Positions 21,930 to 33,409 of a stretch of 64,000 nucleotides of DNA are shown here, piece after piece. The stretch lies in the NCBI GenBank assembly GCA_022432975.1, contig CM039509.1, forward strand, positions 26,562,510 to 26,626,509. Direction: 5' to 3'. The position numbers and the translations under genes were made by a program. Below the pieces are notes generated by a model, which saw only the letters and a program-made list of their open reading frames with translations, was not told the DNA's origin and ran no database searches. Source of the stretch: Begonia masoniana. Lineage: Eukaryota > Streptophyta > Magnoliopsida > Cucurbitales > Begoniaceae. Position 1 is the first letter of the stretch. Each line of letters opens with the position of its first letter.

Positions 21930-22439
21930 GTAAGTAAAGTTTGCTTGTGCCTTCGGGCCTACATCACAGAACATTAGGATTTTTGTGTGTTTGAATATTT
22001 TCCTGTTTCATGCATCATATATTTGAAAATATACGAAAATGAGTTTACATGTTTTGATATAGTGAGGAAGTGAACATTCTGAAGTGATTTATGTGAAACA
22101 TTTTCTGTTAAGGGAACTAATCCAACCCTTAATGAGCCAGGGATCATACTTTGGGAAAACTGATCCAACTCCCAATTTCGAAGTGGATCTGAACATTGAT
22201 CAGTATATATATATTCACTGTTAGGAGAATTAATCCAACTCCTAATGAGACAGGGATGTTCATACTTTGGGAGAAGTGATTCAACTCCCAATTTAGAGAG
22301 GAATCCGATTATAACGATGAATATGTAACAGAGATGAGAAAAGTAGAAACTGCATGCTAGGATGACATGTCTTCAGCTTTTCATGCATTATTGCTTTACT
22401 TGCTTAGCATTAGGCTAATAGATGAGTTTTGTGATGTAG
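21930..22439 (+). other. Predicted leader intron of the B 5' LTR
   Basis: Donor ATCCAG|GTAAGT at 21930 and acceptor GATGTAG|GTGAAGAAG ending 22439, 510 bp. Hairpin GCC-TTCG-GGC at 21949-21958. CTACATCACAGAAC (21959-21972) pairs with GTTTTGTGATGTAG (22426-22439): 14 pairs, one G-U. TTGCTTAGCATTAGGCT lies about 40 nt before the acceptor. Confidence 0.55.
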
Positions 22440-22861
22440 GTGAAGAAGTTTTAGCAGGTGTGTTTACTGAGTTCACAGAAGGCTAGTTGGGTTGGAGGAG
22501 TGCATCCACACAATGTTCTGGCAGCTGATGGGGCAGTTTAATTGATGTCTGTGGAGTGAAGGTTTTATTATCAATGCTTTATTTTAGATGGATCGAGTTT
22601 TCATAACAGTAGTGATTTCAGCGTTTTGGACAAATTGAGTTTTACTTTCTGATGTTGGTATTTTTTTTGGAAATTGAAATTTATTATTTGATGGATGTAG
22701 AGTGATGCATTGGTCTGATTTGTTTATAAAGCGATTTCAGTAGAGCAAACAGGTTCTCTTCTTAGATGGGGTCGTATAGGTATAGTTAAGAGTATTCGGA
22801 ATGTCGCTCTGTTTCTATCGGTAGGTGATGCCTATCGGCAGGTATTGAGTTGTGGTTTGGT

Positions 22862-23111
22862 GTCTATCGGAAGATGAAAGTCTATCGGTAGATGCGGTGT
22901 GTAAGTCTATCGGAAGATGAAAGTCTGTCGGTAGATGCGGTGTGTAAGTCTATCGGAAGATGAAAGTCTATCGGTAGATGCGGTGTGTAAGTCTATCGGA
23001 AGATGAAAGTCTATCGGTAGATGCGGTGTGTAAGTCTATCGGAAGATGAAAGTCTGTCGGTAGATGCGGTGTGTAAGTCTATCGGAAGATGAAAGTCTAC
23101 CGGTAGATGTC
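22862..23111. repeat. 43-bp repeat, six units, in the B 5' LTR
   Basis: Each unit holds two half-repeats, GTCTATCGGAAGATGAAA and GTCTATCGGTAGATGCGG. The units differ mainly at TAT/TGT in the second half. Confidence 0.92.
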
Positions 23112-23646
23112 TTATGGAGTCACGCGTGAAGCACGTGTCGGCAGATGTAGTCTAATTGATCGGAAGATGTAGTGTGTATTTTAATTCTATCGGAAAGAGT
23201 TGTATTGGCATTATCGGCGGAGGGTGTTGCGTTGTTTGTACACGTCATCGGTAGATGAAGTCTACCGAGTGATGTCTTTTGTTTTCCTTCCTTCCGGCTG
23301 ACGTCATCGGCAGGAGTCTTCGGTTTTCTATTCCTGCTTCTTCCGTTGACTTAGTCGTCGGCAGATGCGTTGTCTTCTGAAACCGAAAGAGTATTTCGTG
23401 CCTTAAACCCTCATTCCTTTCGGCTGAATATTTCTTAACATTCCCAATGACTATTTTAATAATGTTTTTCACAGTTTTGTTTAACTTCATTGTTGTTCAA
23501 AAAGAATTTCCGCGGCAAGTTTTAAATATTTTGAGAAGTCTAATCTTGACTGTCGAGTGAAGCTTTGAATTTATTATCAAAATTTCTTAGTCATGATAAT
23601 GTTATGGGTAGCGAACCGGGTTCAGATAACTCGGGGCGTTACAGTA

Positions 23647-23659
23647 TGGTATCAGAGAC
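23647..23659 (+). other. Primer binding site of element B
   Basis: TGGTATCAGAGAC, matching the first 11 bases of the tRNA-iMet complement, three bases inside the LTR. Confidence 0.88.
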
Positions 23660-23797
23660 ATTCAGTTAAACTGTTCAAAAGATTACTCATCAGTGCCGAT
23701 CGTTGCATGGAAGCACTCCAACAACTGTAAGTGTTTAAGTTAATATTATTATTAGATATTTATGTGAATAATTCATCTGGTCTAGGAATATAGTGAA

Positions 23798-24220
23798 ATG
23801 TCTAGACGACCAGGAAGACCAAGAATACCAAGAGAGACACCAAATCCGTGGAATGAGGAAGACTCTAGTGTGATTAGGCAGCTGACTGAGCTGATGCGCC
23901 AGCAGACAGACATTGTGCGTCAGCAGTCCGATCAGCTAGGTGTGTTGTTGAGTCGGGAAGCACATGGGAGTGCTAACTCTGGTTCTAACAGTGAGAATTC
24001 TGGAGATAGGTTCCGGAGACTAAGACCACCCACGTTTGATGGTCAGTCAACTGATCCAGTTATTGCTGAAGGATGGCTTAGGAAGATAGAGAGCATGTTC
24101 AGGTGTGCCAACATTGGAGAGGGAGACAAGGTCACATTGGCAACATTTCATCTGGCTGGAGATGCTCAACTTTGGTGGGAAACTATTGAGACCGCCACTG
24201 ATGTTTTGGCGATGCCTTAG
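23798..24220 (+). CDS. gag: Element B gag, N-terminal part, ended by TAG
   Basis: Starts MSRRPGRPRIPRETP, then a coiled segment (IRQLTELMRQQTDIVRQQSD) and the capsid start FRRLRPPTFDG, IAEGWLRKIESMFRCANI, LAGDAQLWWETI. It stops at TAG (24218-24220), codon 141, right after LAMP, where relatives have Trp. The same frame continues without a shift, so one substitution truncates the whole polyprotein. The start is the first ATG after the primer site, about 140 nt downstream. Confidence 0.92.
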   Translation: MSRRPGRPRIPRETPNPWNEEDSSVIRQLTELMRQQTDIVRQQSDQLGVLLSREAHGSANSGSNSENSGDRFRRLRPPTFDGQSTDPVIAEGWLRKIESMFRCANIGEGDKVTLATFHLAGDAQLWWETIETATDVLAMP

Positions 24221-27033
24221 TCTCAATTCAAGGACATTTTCTATGAGAAGTATTTTAACAGCACTGTTCAGACTGCAAAGAAGTTGGAATTTCTGAACTT
24301 GAAGCAGACGGGGTCTGTGGCCGAGTATAGTAGACAGTTTGAGTCTCTGTCCAGGTTTGCTGGACATTTTGCTCACCAGGATGAGGATAAGGTGTTCAAA
24401 TTTGTGCATGGACTTAAGCCTGAAATTTATAGAGGGGTTAAATTCTGTGGAATTAAGGGTTTGACATTAAGTGAAGTTGTGTCCACTGCCCTGGAAGTAG
24501 AAGAAGCTGAGAGGAAGTGTGCTGGACCGAAGGAAGCCCCACAAAGGTTTGTTCAGCCACATCCTCATAGAGGGATGAAGAGGCCAAGTGAAGGCCAAAG
24601 TAGCCAAGGAGAAGGAGGAAAGGTGCAGAATGTCAGGAAATTTCCTCAGTGTCCTAAGTGCTTGAAGAACCACCCCGGGGAATGCAGAATGGGATTTGGG
24701 AAATGTTTCAACTGTGAGGAGGTTGGACATACATTCAAGGAGTGCTCGAAGCCTAGAGTCACCAGATGCTTCAATTGTAACAAAGTTGGACACATTAGTA
24801 GAGACTGCCCAAATCCAAAGAGTGGCCCTGCTTTGATCAAACCAAGAATATTCTCCATGATGGAGTCAAGTGAAGAACAGCCCGCTGTTGTGTCAGGTAC
24901 CATATTGATCAATTCCGTGCCTGCTTTTACTTTATTAGATTCTGGTGCAACGCATTCATTTATTGCATCTGCATTTGCTGATAAGTTAGATGTACAGTTT
25001 ACCCCTTCCATGCATATGTTTAATGTCGCTTTACCCTCTGGTGAAAGCATGCACTCTAACCAAGTGATGCTAGACAGTGATGTGTTAGTAGGAAATGTGA
25101 GTTTACCTGCTGATCTTATTGTTATGGATATTTTGGGATTTGATGTGATCTTAGGAATGGACTGGTTGTTTAAACACCATGCCACAATTGATTGTAGAAC
25201 TGGAATAGTTAGTTTCCAACCCCCTGGTAGTTTGAAACATACCTTCCAAGCTTCAGAGAAGAGTAAGGAAATGTCTGTTATGACTTCTTTAAATTTTAGA
25301 CCTTCACCATGCAAGGAGTACTTGTGCTTCTTGGCATGTGTTCTAGATACACAACTTGTAGAAAAGGCAACTCCTCAAAATATCCTTGTTGTCCAAGACT
25401 TCCCTGAAGTGTTTCTAGATGACCTTCCCGGTTTGCCACCAGATAGAGAAATTGAGTTTGTTGTAGATGTCTACCCTGGAGCTGAACCTGTGTCTAAAAA
25501 TCCCTATAGGTTAGCACCTGCAGAACTCAAGGAATTAAAAGAGCAGTTGGAAGAGTTGTTAGAGAAAGGGTTCATACGCCCGAGCTTTTCACCGTGGGGT
25601 GCACCTGTCCTTTTTGTCAAAAAGAAGGATGGATCAATGCGCATGTGCATCGATTATAGAGAACTGAATAAGTTAACTGTTAAGAACAAGTATCCCCTGC
25701 CTAGGATTGATGATTTATTTGACCAGCTCAATGGTGCAAGAGTTTTCTCTAAGATTGATCTGAGGTCAGGTTATTATCAGTTGAAGGTTAAATCTGAAGA
25801 TATCCCAAAGACTGCCTTTCGCACAAGGTATGGGCATTATGAGTTTCTGGTCATGTCTTTTGGTTTGACAAACGCACCAGCAGCATTCATGGATCTTATG
25901 AACAGAGTGTTTCATGAGTATTTGGATAAGTTTGTCATAGTATTCATAGACGACATTCTAATCTATTCTAGAACTAAGGAGGATCATGCAAGGCACTTGA
26001 ATTTGGTGTTAGGAGTACTTAGGCAGCACCAGCTCTATGCTAAGTTTTCCAAGTGTGAATTTTGGTTGGATAGAGTTCACTTTCTGGGTCATGTGATCTC
26101 TGGTGATGGAATAACAGTCGATCCAGCCAAGGTTCAAGCAGTTAAGGAATGGCCCCAACCGAAGAATGCTACTGATATTAGGAGTTTTGTTGGACTAGCA
26201 GGATATTACAGAAAATTTATTGAGGGATTTTCAAAGATTGCAACACCCCTCACTCGTTTAACTAGGAAGAATATCAAATATGATTGGACAGAAGAGTGTG
26301 AAATTAGTTTCCAGACTTTAAAACAGAAACTGATCAATGCTCCAATCCTAACCCTTCCTGCTGAGAATGGCAAATTTAGTATTTATTGTGATGCATCCAA
26401 GATTGGTCTTGGTTGTGTGTTGATGCAAGATGGAAAGGTAATAGCCTATGCTTCTAGACAGTTGAAAACTCATGAGAAGAATTACCCTACACATGACTTG
26501 GAATTAGCTGCAGTGGTTTTTGCACTTAAGATTTGGAGACATTATCTGTATGGACAATCTTGTGAAATATTCTCAGACCATAAAAGTCTGAAATATATTT
26601 TCACTCAAAAAGAATTAAATATGAGGCAACGTAGATGGTTAGAATTTGTAAAAGATTATGACTTTGAGATCAAGTACCATCCCGGAAAAGCAAATGTTGT
26701 GGCAGATGCCTTGAGCAGGGTAGCAACATCAGCCCCGACTATGAGTTTCAGTATGCCGTTAGCCTTAGAATCTGAATTTCGAAGGTTTAATCTAGAAGCA
26801 GTATCTAGCGTATCAGCTATACTTTCGGCCATAACCTTAAGGCCTACAATTCTTGAGAAAATAAGGGAAGCTCAGTCAAATGATGATGAATGCAGCAAGT
26901 ACAAGTCAAGTATGGATTCTACGGACAATTTAAACTTTAACTGTTCTTCTGATGGAATCCTTAAGTTCAGAAACAGATGGTTTGTTCCTGCCATTATGGA
27001 ACTTCGGAATGAGATTCTTTCTGAGGCTCATTC
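24221..27033 (+). CDS. gag-pol: Element B gag-pol: Gag C-part, protease, RT, RNase H, integrase N-part
   Basis: Continues the gag frame: capsid ([33 protein letters not shown]), a [12 protein letters not shown] motif and two intact CCHC knuckles [14 protein letters not shown] and [14 protein letters not shown]. Protease active site [13 protein letters not shown] with [30 protein letters not shown] and [10 protein letters not shown]. RNase H with [13 protein letters not shown] and [10 protein letters not shown]. The integrase N-terminal linker ends at EILSEAHS, where LTR C begins. Gag and pol are one frame, as in many Tekay elements, with no visible frameshift. All catalytic aspartates seen are present. 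Confidence 0.95.
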
Positions 27034-27309
27034 TGTAACGCCTCAAATACTGTACCCGTATTTCCCATATTATTTTTTTTTTATCTTTACATTTTATAAA
27101 CTTTAAAACTTGACGTTAACCAGAAATGAAATCGAAACCGAAACCGGAATCGAAATCGAAGTCCGTTTAGTAAATCATTTAAAACATAAACTAAAACTAT
27201 TTAAATAAAACTTAAAAACATTTAATTAAAAACATTTAAAATCAATTAAAAGAAGGGAGGGCAGAATCGGAATTCTGCCCTCAAAAGTAGCAGAGATCGC
27301 TGCACTGAG

Positions 27310-27473
27310 GCAGCGATCGATCTCTGCGCTGCAGCAGAGATCGATCGCTGCAGCTAGAATAGCCAGCAGCGATCGGTCTCTGCTGCAGAGCAGAGACCGA
27401 TCGCTGCACTTAGTGCAGCGATCCTGCAGCATGCAGCGATCGATCTCTGCATGCTGCAGAGATCGATCGCTGC
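27310..27473. repeat. Three successive perfect 18-bp hairpins in LTR C
   Basis: Arms 27310-27327/27334-27351, 27366-27383/27390-27407 and 27433-27450/27456-27473, with loops of 5-6 bases. Each arm is a variant of GCAGCGATCGATCTCTGC; the second carries GATCGG, changed in both arms alike. Half-copies flank the cluster. Confidence 0.9.
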
Positions 27474-27998
27474 ACACTCTGTGCAGCGATCAAACACTTG
27501 CTCTCTGGAATTCTCCAGAGAGCAAAAATAAAATCTTCAAGTCTCTGGAATCCGATTCCAGAGACCATCAACTTCCATTTTTCCTGCACCAACTTCACAT
27601 TCCTACCATTTTTACATCTTTAAACCAAATCGACTTATGCGCTAACTCAACCGACTTACGGCAGACTTTACGAAGTCCAACTGCGTGGATGTATCTAAAC
27701 ATCGAACATAACCGTATCAACCTAAAACCATTCAAAACGTTTTCAAAACATTCAGTAACATTTAAAACCAAAACATTTTACATACAATTATCAAAACATT
27801 ATCTAATCCCTATCCAGATCCAAACAACCTAAATATACTATACATTCATATTAACCATTAATTCCCCCCAAAATACATACATAACTACCCCTCAGGTCAT
27901 ACGCGCCTCGACTGCTCAGCGCACTCCCACGGGCCATTCTCCCTCAACTGCTCACGCCTCGGGTGGAGGGATCTCATCCTCACCTGTGTAGAGGTCAC

Positions 27999-28706
27999 CT
28001 ACACCATACAGACACATATGAGATATTGAAATCTCAGTAAGCTACGTAAATGCAACTACATGCTATGCTATGCGTGTGAGTTCAGAAATCATGCATCGTT
28101 TTCTTTACTTTACTTTACTTTGCTTTACTTTGCTGTGCTATGAAGGTGTCACCGAGATCTCAGCCCAATAACCGGGGAGAGCACGTCCAGCGGGCGGACC
28201 ACTCTTTCCGGTTAATGGAGGGGGTTACACGCTTACAACACGTACAGCCGTGCCTGAGCCCCATCTCGCGTGACCTATGAACTGTATACCGAAGGGTCAC
28301 ATGAACTATATACCGATGGGTCATTTGAACTATATACCGATGGGTCATTTGAACTATATACCGAAGGGTCATTTGAACTATATACCGAAGGGTCATTTGA
28401 ACTATATACCGAAGGGTCATTTGAACTATATACCGAAGGGTCATCTTTACTTTGCATTTACTTTAAAACATTGTGCGGAAATTCATTTTCTATGCGTGCT
28501 TTAAAATCGTGATGCATGAACAGTTCATATAAGCAGAATTTAAACAAACAACATGCATACATTCAAGACAGTTAAGCAGAACCTATAAACAACTAACCTA
28601 ACTACCCAACCAGAATAACGTAAAATAAACAGTTCCTCGAGTATTCTCGAGACGACGACGGAGTATGGTGCAGACCTTTGGGTCAAAGTAAGTCACGAAA
28701 ACTTAC
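27999..28706 (-). other. Predicted leader intron of LTR C
   Basis: Minus-strand donor CGACAG|GTAAGT at 28706 and acceptor GGTGTAG|GTGACC at 27999, 708 bp. Hairpin GACC-CAAA-GGTC. CTGCACCATAC can pair with GTATGGTGTAG with one G-U. Confidence 0.5.
28270..28444. repeat. 24-bp tandem array, about seven units, in LTR C
   Basis: Units of TTTGAACTATATACCGAAGG type. Because 24 is a multiple of three, all frames stay open on both strands; the open frames at 28160-28512 are array artefacts. Confidence 0.93.
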
Positions 28707-29898
28707 CTGTCGTCCGTAGCTCGCTGAGCTTCGTCCACGAGCGTCGTTCGTCTGGGCAAAACGCAACATTCGTAGTTAAAACCAATTTAAACTACTAAAC
28801 GTCCTATTTCAATAAAACCTTAACTAAGGCAATTCCTAAAGTTTCAACTTAATTAATCGAAGTAATTAACGACGACTTAACGCTCGTTAATTTGAAATTC
28901 CAATTACGAGTTATTTCTGAAAACCCATAAATTCCCAAATTTATACTTTTTCACAAATTGATTTATCTTCGTCCAATAACATCCAATACGTTCAGTATAT
29001 ATTTAATCACGACTAACCTATTAATTACGAGCCCTAAACCGCGTTTTTCGTCAAAGCCCTAATTGAAACCCTAAAGCTACATCTCCGTAAAACTCGAAAT
29101 AACCACTCAAAGACCGAAGCTACATACCGAGGGTTGCGAGAGGGGAAGAAACCGTGAAGGATCGGAGTTGATCAGAGGTCGGACGGAGGTCGAAAATGGA
29201 AGAGGCGACCGGCGGCCGTGAGAGGAAGCCCTCTCTGTTCGTGCGTTCCAGAGAGAAAAGAGAGAAAAAGAGAGAAAAAGAGAGAAAGAGAGAAAGTGAG
29301 GGAAAAAGAAAGAAAATAGGTTATTTAATTAGAATTGATTTGAAAATTACTAAAACGCCCTTCTCACTTAATTATATTGGTTTCGTCGTTCGTTTCGTTA
29401 ATCGTCCAACAATCTGACTTTTCCAAATTTCCATATTTTGCCAATAACTCCTATTCGTCATCTGGGATTTATTAAATCTGTCCGTTCGCAATTCGGACTT
29501 CGTTTACTATTTTTACTAAACGTCCTTTACGTTACGAGAAGCGCACTTATTCGGAATATAGCGTTTAAGCTCCGAAAATTCCCAAAACTTCCTTAAAATT
29601 CCCATTAATAATTAGGGTCATAATGACGCTTTCATTTTGTAAAACGGATCTCGTTTACTAATTTTAATAAAACATCCATTACATTACGAGAAACATAACT
29701 ACTCGAAATATTGCGTCACTATTCCGAAAATTCTCGTAATATTCTTAAAATTCCTATTAATCGTTAGGATCTTAATGACGTTTTCTTTTCGTGAAACGGA
29801 CCTGATTTGACATATTTACAAAAATGCCATTATATAATATATTATATCAATATAATATATTAAATCCGAAATCCGTACAAGCCGGGTATTACACATTC

Positions 29899-31144
29899 TT
29901 CTAGATTCTCAGTTCACCCTGGGAGTACGAAGATGTATAAAGATCTTAAACAGCATTACTGGTGGCCAAGTATGAAAAGAAGTGTGGCAGAATATGTAGG
30001 ATCATGTTTGTGTTGTCAGCAGATTAAAGCCGAGCATCAGAGACCCTCAGGAACGTTACAACCTTTACCAGTTCCTGAATGGAAATGGGAACAAATAACC
30101 ATGGATTTTGTTGTGGGATTACCTAGAACAATTAAAGGACATGATGCAATTTGGGTGATAGTTGACCGTTTGACCAAATCATCCCATTTTCTGCCTATGA
30201 AGATGACATACTCGATGGATCAACTTGCTGAGTTGTATGTTCAGGAAGTTGTTAGATTGCACGGAGTTCCAAGCACCATAGTTTCAGACCGAGATGCTAG
30301 ATTTACATCTAAGTTTTGGAAGAGTTTGCACAAGGCTATGGGAACTCAGCTCAGTTTCAGCACAGCTTTCCACCCTCAAACTGATGGACAATCTGAAAGA
30401 ACCATTCAAACATTAGAGGATATGCTCCGGGCATGTGTTTTGGATTTTCAAGGTTCTTGGAGCAAGTATTTGCCCTTGGTGGAATTTTCTTATAACAATA
30501 GTTTTCAGGCAACAATAGGAATGGCACCGTATGAAGCATTGTATGGACGAAAATGCAGATCACCCTTGTATTGGGATGAAGTTGGTGAAGCACAGTTACT
30601 TGGTCCTGATATTGTGCAGCGAACTGTCGAGAAGGTTGCTCTCATCCGTCAGAGGATTTTAACAGCTCAAAGTCGACAGAAAAGCTATGCTGACAGGAGG
30701 CGCAGAGAGTTAGAGTTTGAAGTTGGTAGTGAGGTTTTTCTTAAGGTATCACCATTCAAAGGAGTTGTGAGATTTGGGAAGAGAGGGAAGCTTAACCCAA
30801 GATATGTTGGACCTTTCTCAATCTTGAAAAGGATTGGAAAATCAGCATATGAGCTGCAATTGCCAGACTCTATGGAAGGAATCCACAATGTGTTCCATAT
30901 TTCTATGCTTAAGAAGTGCTTGAGGGATCCATCTCAGATTGTGGAACAGCAGAACATTGAAATTCAACCTACACTGACCTATGAGGAGAGACCAGTAAGA
31001 ATCTTGGATTATGCAGTGAAAGTATTACGCAACAAGGAAGTTCCACTAGTGAAAGTCTTATGGCATAATCAGAATATAGAGGAGACAACTTGGGAACGCC
31101 AGCAAGACATGATGGACCAGCATCCAAGATTGTTCAGGTACTGA
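29899..31144 (+). CDS. pol: Element B pol: integrase and chromodomain-like tail
   Basis: Resumes in the same frame after LTR C: FSVHPG and [11 protein letters not shown] (HHCC zinc finger), core D in [10 protein letters not shown] in [11 protein letters not shown] in DGQSERTIQ, then the [15 protein letters not shown]-terminal domain, [10 protein letters not shown], and the tail [39 protein letters not shown]. The stop is TGA at 31142-31144. This is the pol end of a Tekay/Del element; here the chromodomain-like tail is complete, unlike A. Confidence 0.95.
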
Positions 31145-31166
31145 ATTTTGAGGACAAAATTCTTTT

Positions 31167-31178
31167 AAGGAGGGTAGA
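31167..31178 (+). other. Polypurine tract of element B
   Basis: AAGGAGGGTAGA, ending one base before the 3' LTR, preceded by GAGGACAAAATTCTTTT. Confidence 0.85.
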
Positions 31179-31695
31179 TTGTAACACCCGGTTTATTAGA
31201 ATTAAAATAACCAATTAATCTTCTAAGTGTGAATTTTATAGAATGAAATAGGGAGAAATAGCAATTACGTTAATGAGTAACTAAGTGAGGGCATAAGGGT
31301 AATTGTCAATTTATATTGTGGATAACGTATTTAAGGAAAGAGTAAATGAGGTATAGCCGTCAATGCTCATTTCACTCTCGATTTTTCAGCTCAACCCAGT
31401 AGAGCTCTCCAGACGATTTCCCTTCCCGATATCCTTCAACTTAGGTAAGTTCTTTAGTTTTCTTCATGTATTGATGAATAGATAACCAAATTAGGACAAT
31501 GTGAGTATTTTGGAAAAGTTGAGAGAAATAGCGGTTCGGGTTTGGAGTTTATTCGGGAATGCTCTATGAGTAGTGTTCCCAAACTAACTCCTTAGATTTC
31601 TGAATAGCTTAGATTAAGGTTTAACATTCTGTTTATGAATATAGGTGAACAAACCCCCGAAGTAGCTCTTAACCGAGCATTTGCTAGGAATCCAG

Positions 31696-32205
31696 GTAAG
31701 TAAAGTTTGCTTGTGCCTTCGGGCCTACATCACAGAACATTAGGATTTTTGTGTGTTTGAATATTTTCCTGTTTCATGCATCATATATTTGAAAATATAC
31801 GAAAATGAGTTTACATGTTTTGATATAGTGAGGAAGTGAACATTCTGAAGTGATTTATGTGAAACATTTTCTGTTAAGGGAACTAATCCAACCCTTAATG
31901 AGCCAGGGATCATACTTTGGGAAAACTGATCCAACTCCCAATTTCGAAGTGGATCTGAACATTGATCAGTATATATATATTCACTGTTAGGAGAATTAAT
32001 CCAACTCCTAATGAGACAGGGATGTTCATACTTTGGGAGAAGTGATTCAACTCCCAATTTAGAGAGGAATCCGATTATAACGATGAATATGTAACAGAGA
32101 TGAGAAAAGTAGAAACTGCATGCTAGGATGACATGTCTTCAGCTTTTCATGCATTATTGCTTTACTTGCTTAGCATTAGGCTAATAGATGAGTTTTGTGA
32201 TGTAG
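31696..32205 (+). other. Predicted leader intron of the B 3' LTR
   Basis: Identical module to 21930-22439, offset by 9766 bases. Confidence 0.5.
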
Positions 32206-32627
32206 GTGAAGAAGTTTTAGCAGGTGTGTTTACTGAGTTCACAGAAGGCTAGTTGGGTTGGAGGAGTGCATCCACACAATGTTCTGGCAGCTGATGGGGC
32301 AGTTTAATTGATGTCTGTGGAGTGAAGGTTTTATTATCAATGCTTTATTTTAGATGGATCGAGTTTTCATAACAGTAGTGATTTCAGCGTTTTGGACAAA
32401 TTGAGTTTTACTTTCTGATGTTGGTATTTTTTTGGAAATTTGAAATTTATTATTTGATGGATGTAGAGTGATGCATTGGTCTGATTTGTTTATAAAGCGA
32501 TTTCAGTAGAGCAAACAGGTTCTCTTCTTAGATGGGGTCGTATAGGTATAGTTAAGAGTATTCAGAATGTCGCTCTGTTTCTATCGGTAGGTGATGCCTA
32601 TCGGCAGGTATTGAGTTGTGGTTTGGT

Positions 32628-32877
32628 GTCTATCGGAAGATGAAAGTCTATCGGTAGATGCGGTGTGTAAGTCTATCGGAAGATGAAAGTCTGTCGGTAG
32701 ATGCGGTGTGTAAGTCTATCGGAAGATGAAAGTCTATCGGTAGATGCGGTGTGTAAGTCTATCGGAAGATGAAAGTCTATCGGTAGATGCGGTGTGTAAG
32801 TCTATCGGAAGATGAAAGTCTGTCGGTAGATGCGGTGTGTAAGTCTATCGGAAGATGAAAGTCTACCGGTAGATGTC
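32628..32877. repeat. 43-bp repeat, six units, in the B 3' LTR
   Basis: Same unit order and number as 22862-23111, so no copy-number change since insertion. Confidence 0.92.
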
Positions 32878-33409
32878 TTATGGAGTCACGCGTGAAGCAC
32901 GTGTCGGCAGATGTAGTCTAATTGATCGGAAGATGTAGTGTGTATTTTAATTCTATCGGAAAGAGTTGTATTGGCATTATCGGCGGAGGGTGTTGCGTTG
33001 TTTGTACACGTCATCGGTAGATGAAGTCTACCGAGTGATGTCTTTTGTTTTCCTTCCTTCCGGCTGACGTCATCGGCAGGAGTCTTCGGTTTTCTATTCC
33101 TGCTTCTTCCGTTGACTTAGTCGTCGGCAGATGCGTTGTCTTCTGAAACCGAAAGAGTATTTCGTGCCTTAAACCCTCATTCCTTTCGGCTGAATATTTC
33201 TTAACATTCCCAATGACTATTTTAATAATGTTTTTCACAGTTTTGTTTAACTTCATTGTTGTTCAAAAAGAATTTCCGCTGCAAGTTTTAAATATTTTGA
33301 GAAGTCTAATCTTGACTGTCGAGTGAAGCTTTGAATTTATTATCAAAATTTCTTAGTCATGATAATGTTATGGGTAGCGAACCGGGTTCAGATAACTCGG
33401 GGCGTTACA

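Larger units (their letters stand above)
21414..23643 (+). repeat. 5' LTR of element B
   Basis: TGTAACACCCGG to GGGGCGTTACA. Contains the predicted leader intron, six ~43-bp repeat units and TGACGTCA at 23299-23306. Open frames inside it are duplicated exactly in the 3' LTR and have no domain. Confidence 0.95.
27034..29893 (-). mobile_element. Solo LTR C inside the B integrase region
   Basis: A 2860-bp unit with ends TGTAACGCC and GGGTATTACA, flanked by CATTC at 27029-27033 and 29894-29898. The orientation is set by the donor/acceptor module, which reads on the minus strand. No internal domain, primer site or coding sequence is present, so it formed by LTR-LTR recombination after insertion into B. 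It contains three perfect hairpins, a 24-bp array and an A/G-rich (GAGAAA)n tract at 29240-29310. Confidence 0.93.
21414..33409 (+). mobile_element. Element B: young Tekay/Del-type Ty3/gypsy retrotransposon
   Basis: Two 2230-bp LTRs (21414-23643 and 31180-33409), flanked by GTAAA at 21409-21413 and 33410-33414. Order: LTR, primer site, a single gag-pol frame, polypurine tract, LTR. It sits in the opposite orientation inside the gag-protease junction of A. Only about four differences between the LTRs were seen by eye, so the insertion is very recent. It is disabled by one TAG in gag and by solo LTR C in pol. Confidence 0.95.
31180..33409 (+). repeat. 3' LTR of element B
   Basis: Same length as the 5' LTR (2230 bp). 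Differences seen by eye are a G/A near 32573, a compensating T-run difference near 32430, and a G/T near 33279. Confidence 0.95.

Noticed and set aside
21974..22291. A 105-codon minus-strand open frame duplicated at 31740-32057
   Set aside because: Both copies lie in the identical LTRs of B, antisense, within the predicted intron; no homology.
24467..25314. Antisense open frames opposite gag-pol of B (and similar ones opposite A, Q and J)
   Set aside because: They are shadows of the conserved pol frame, and no independent protein family is recognisable.
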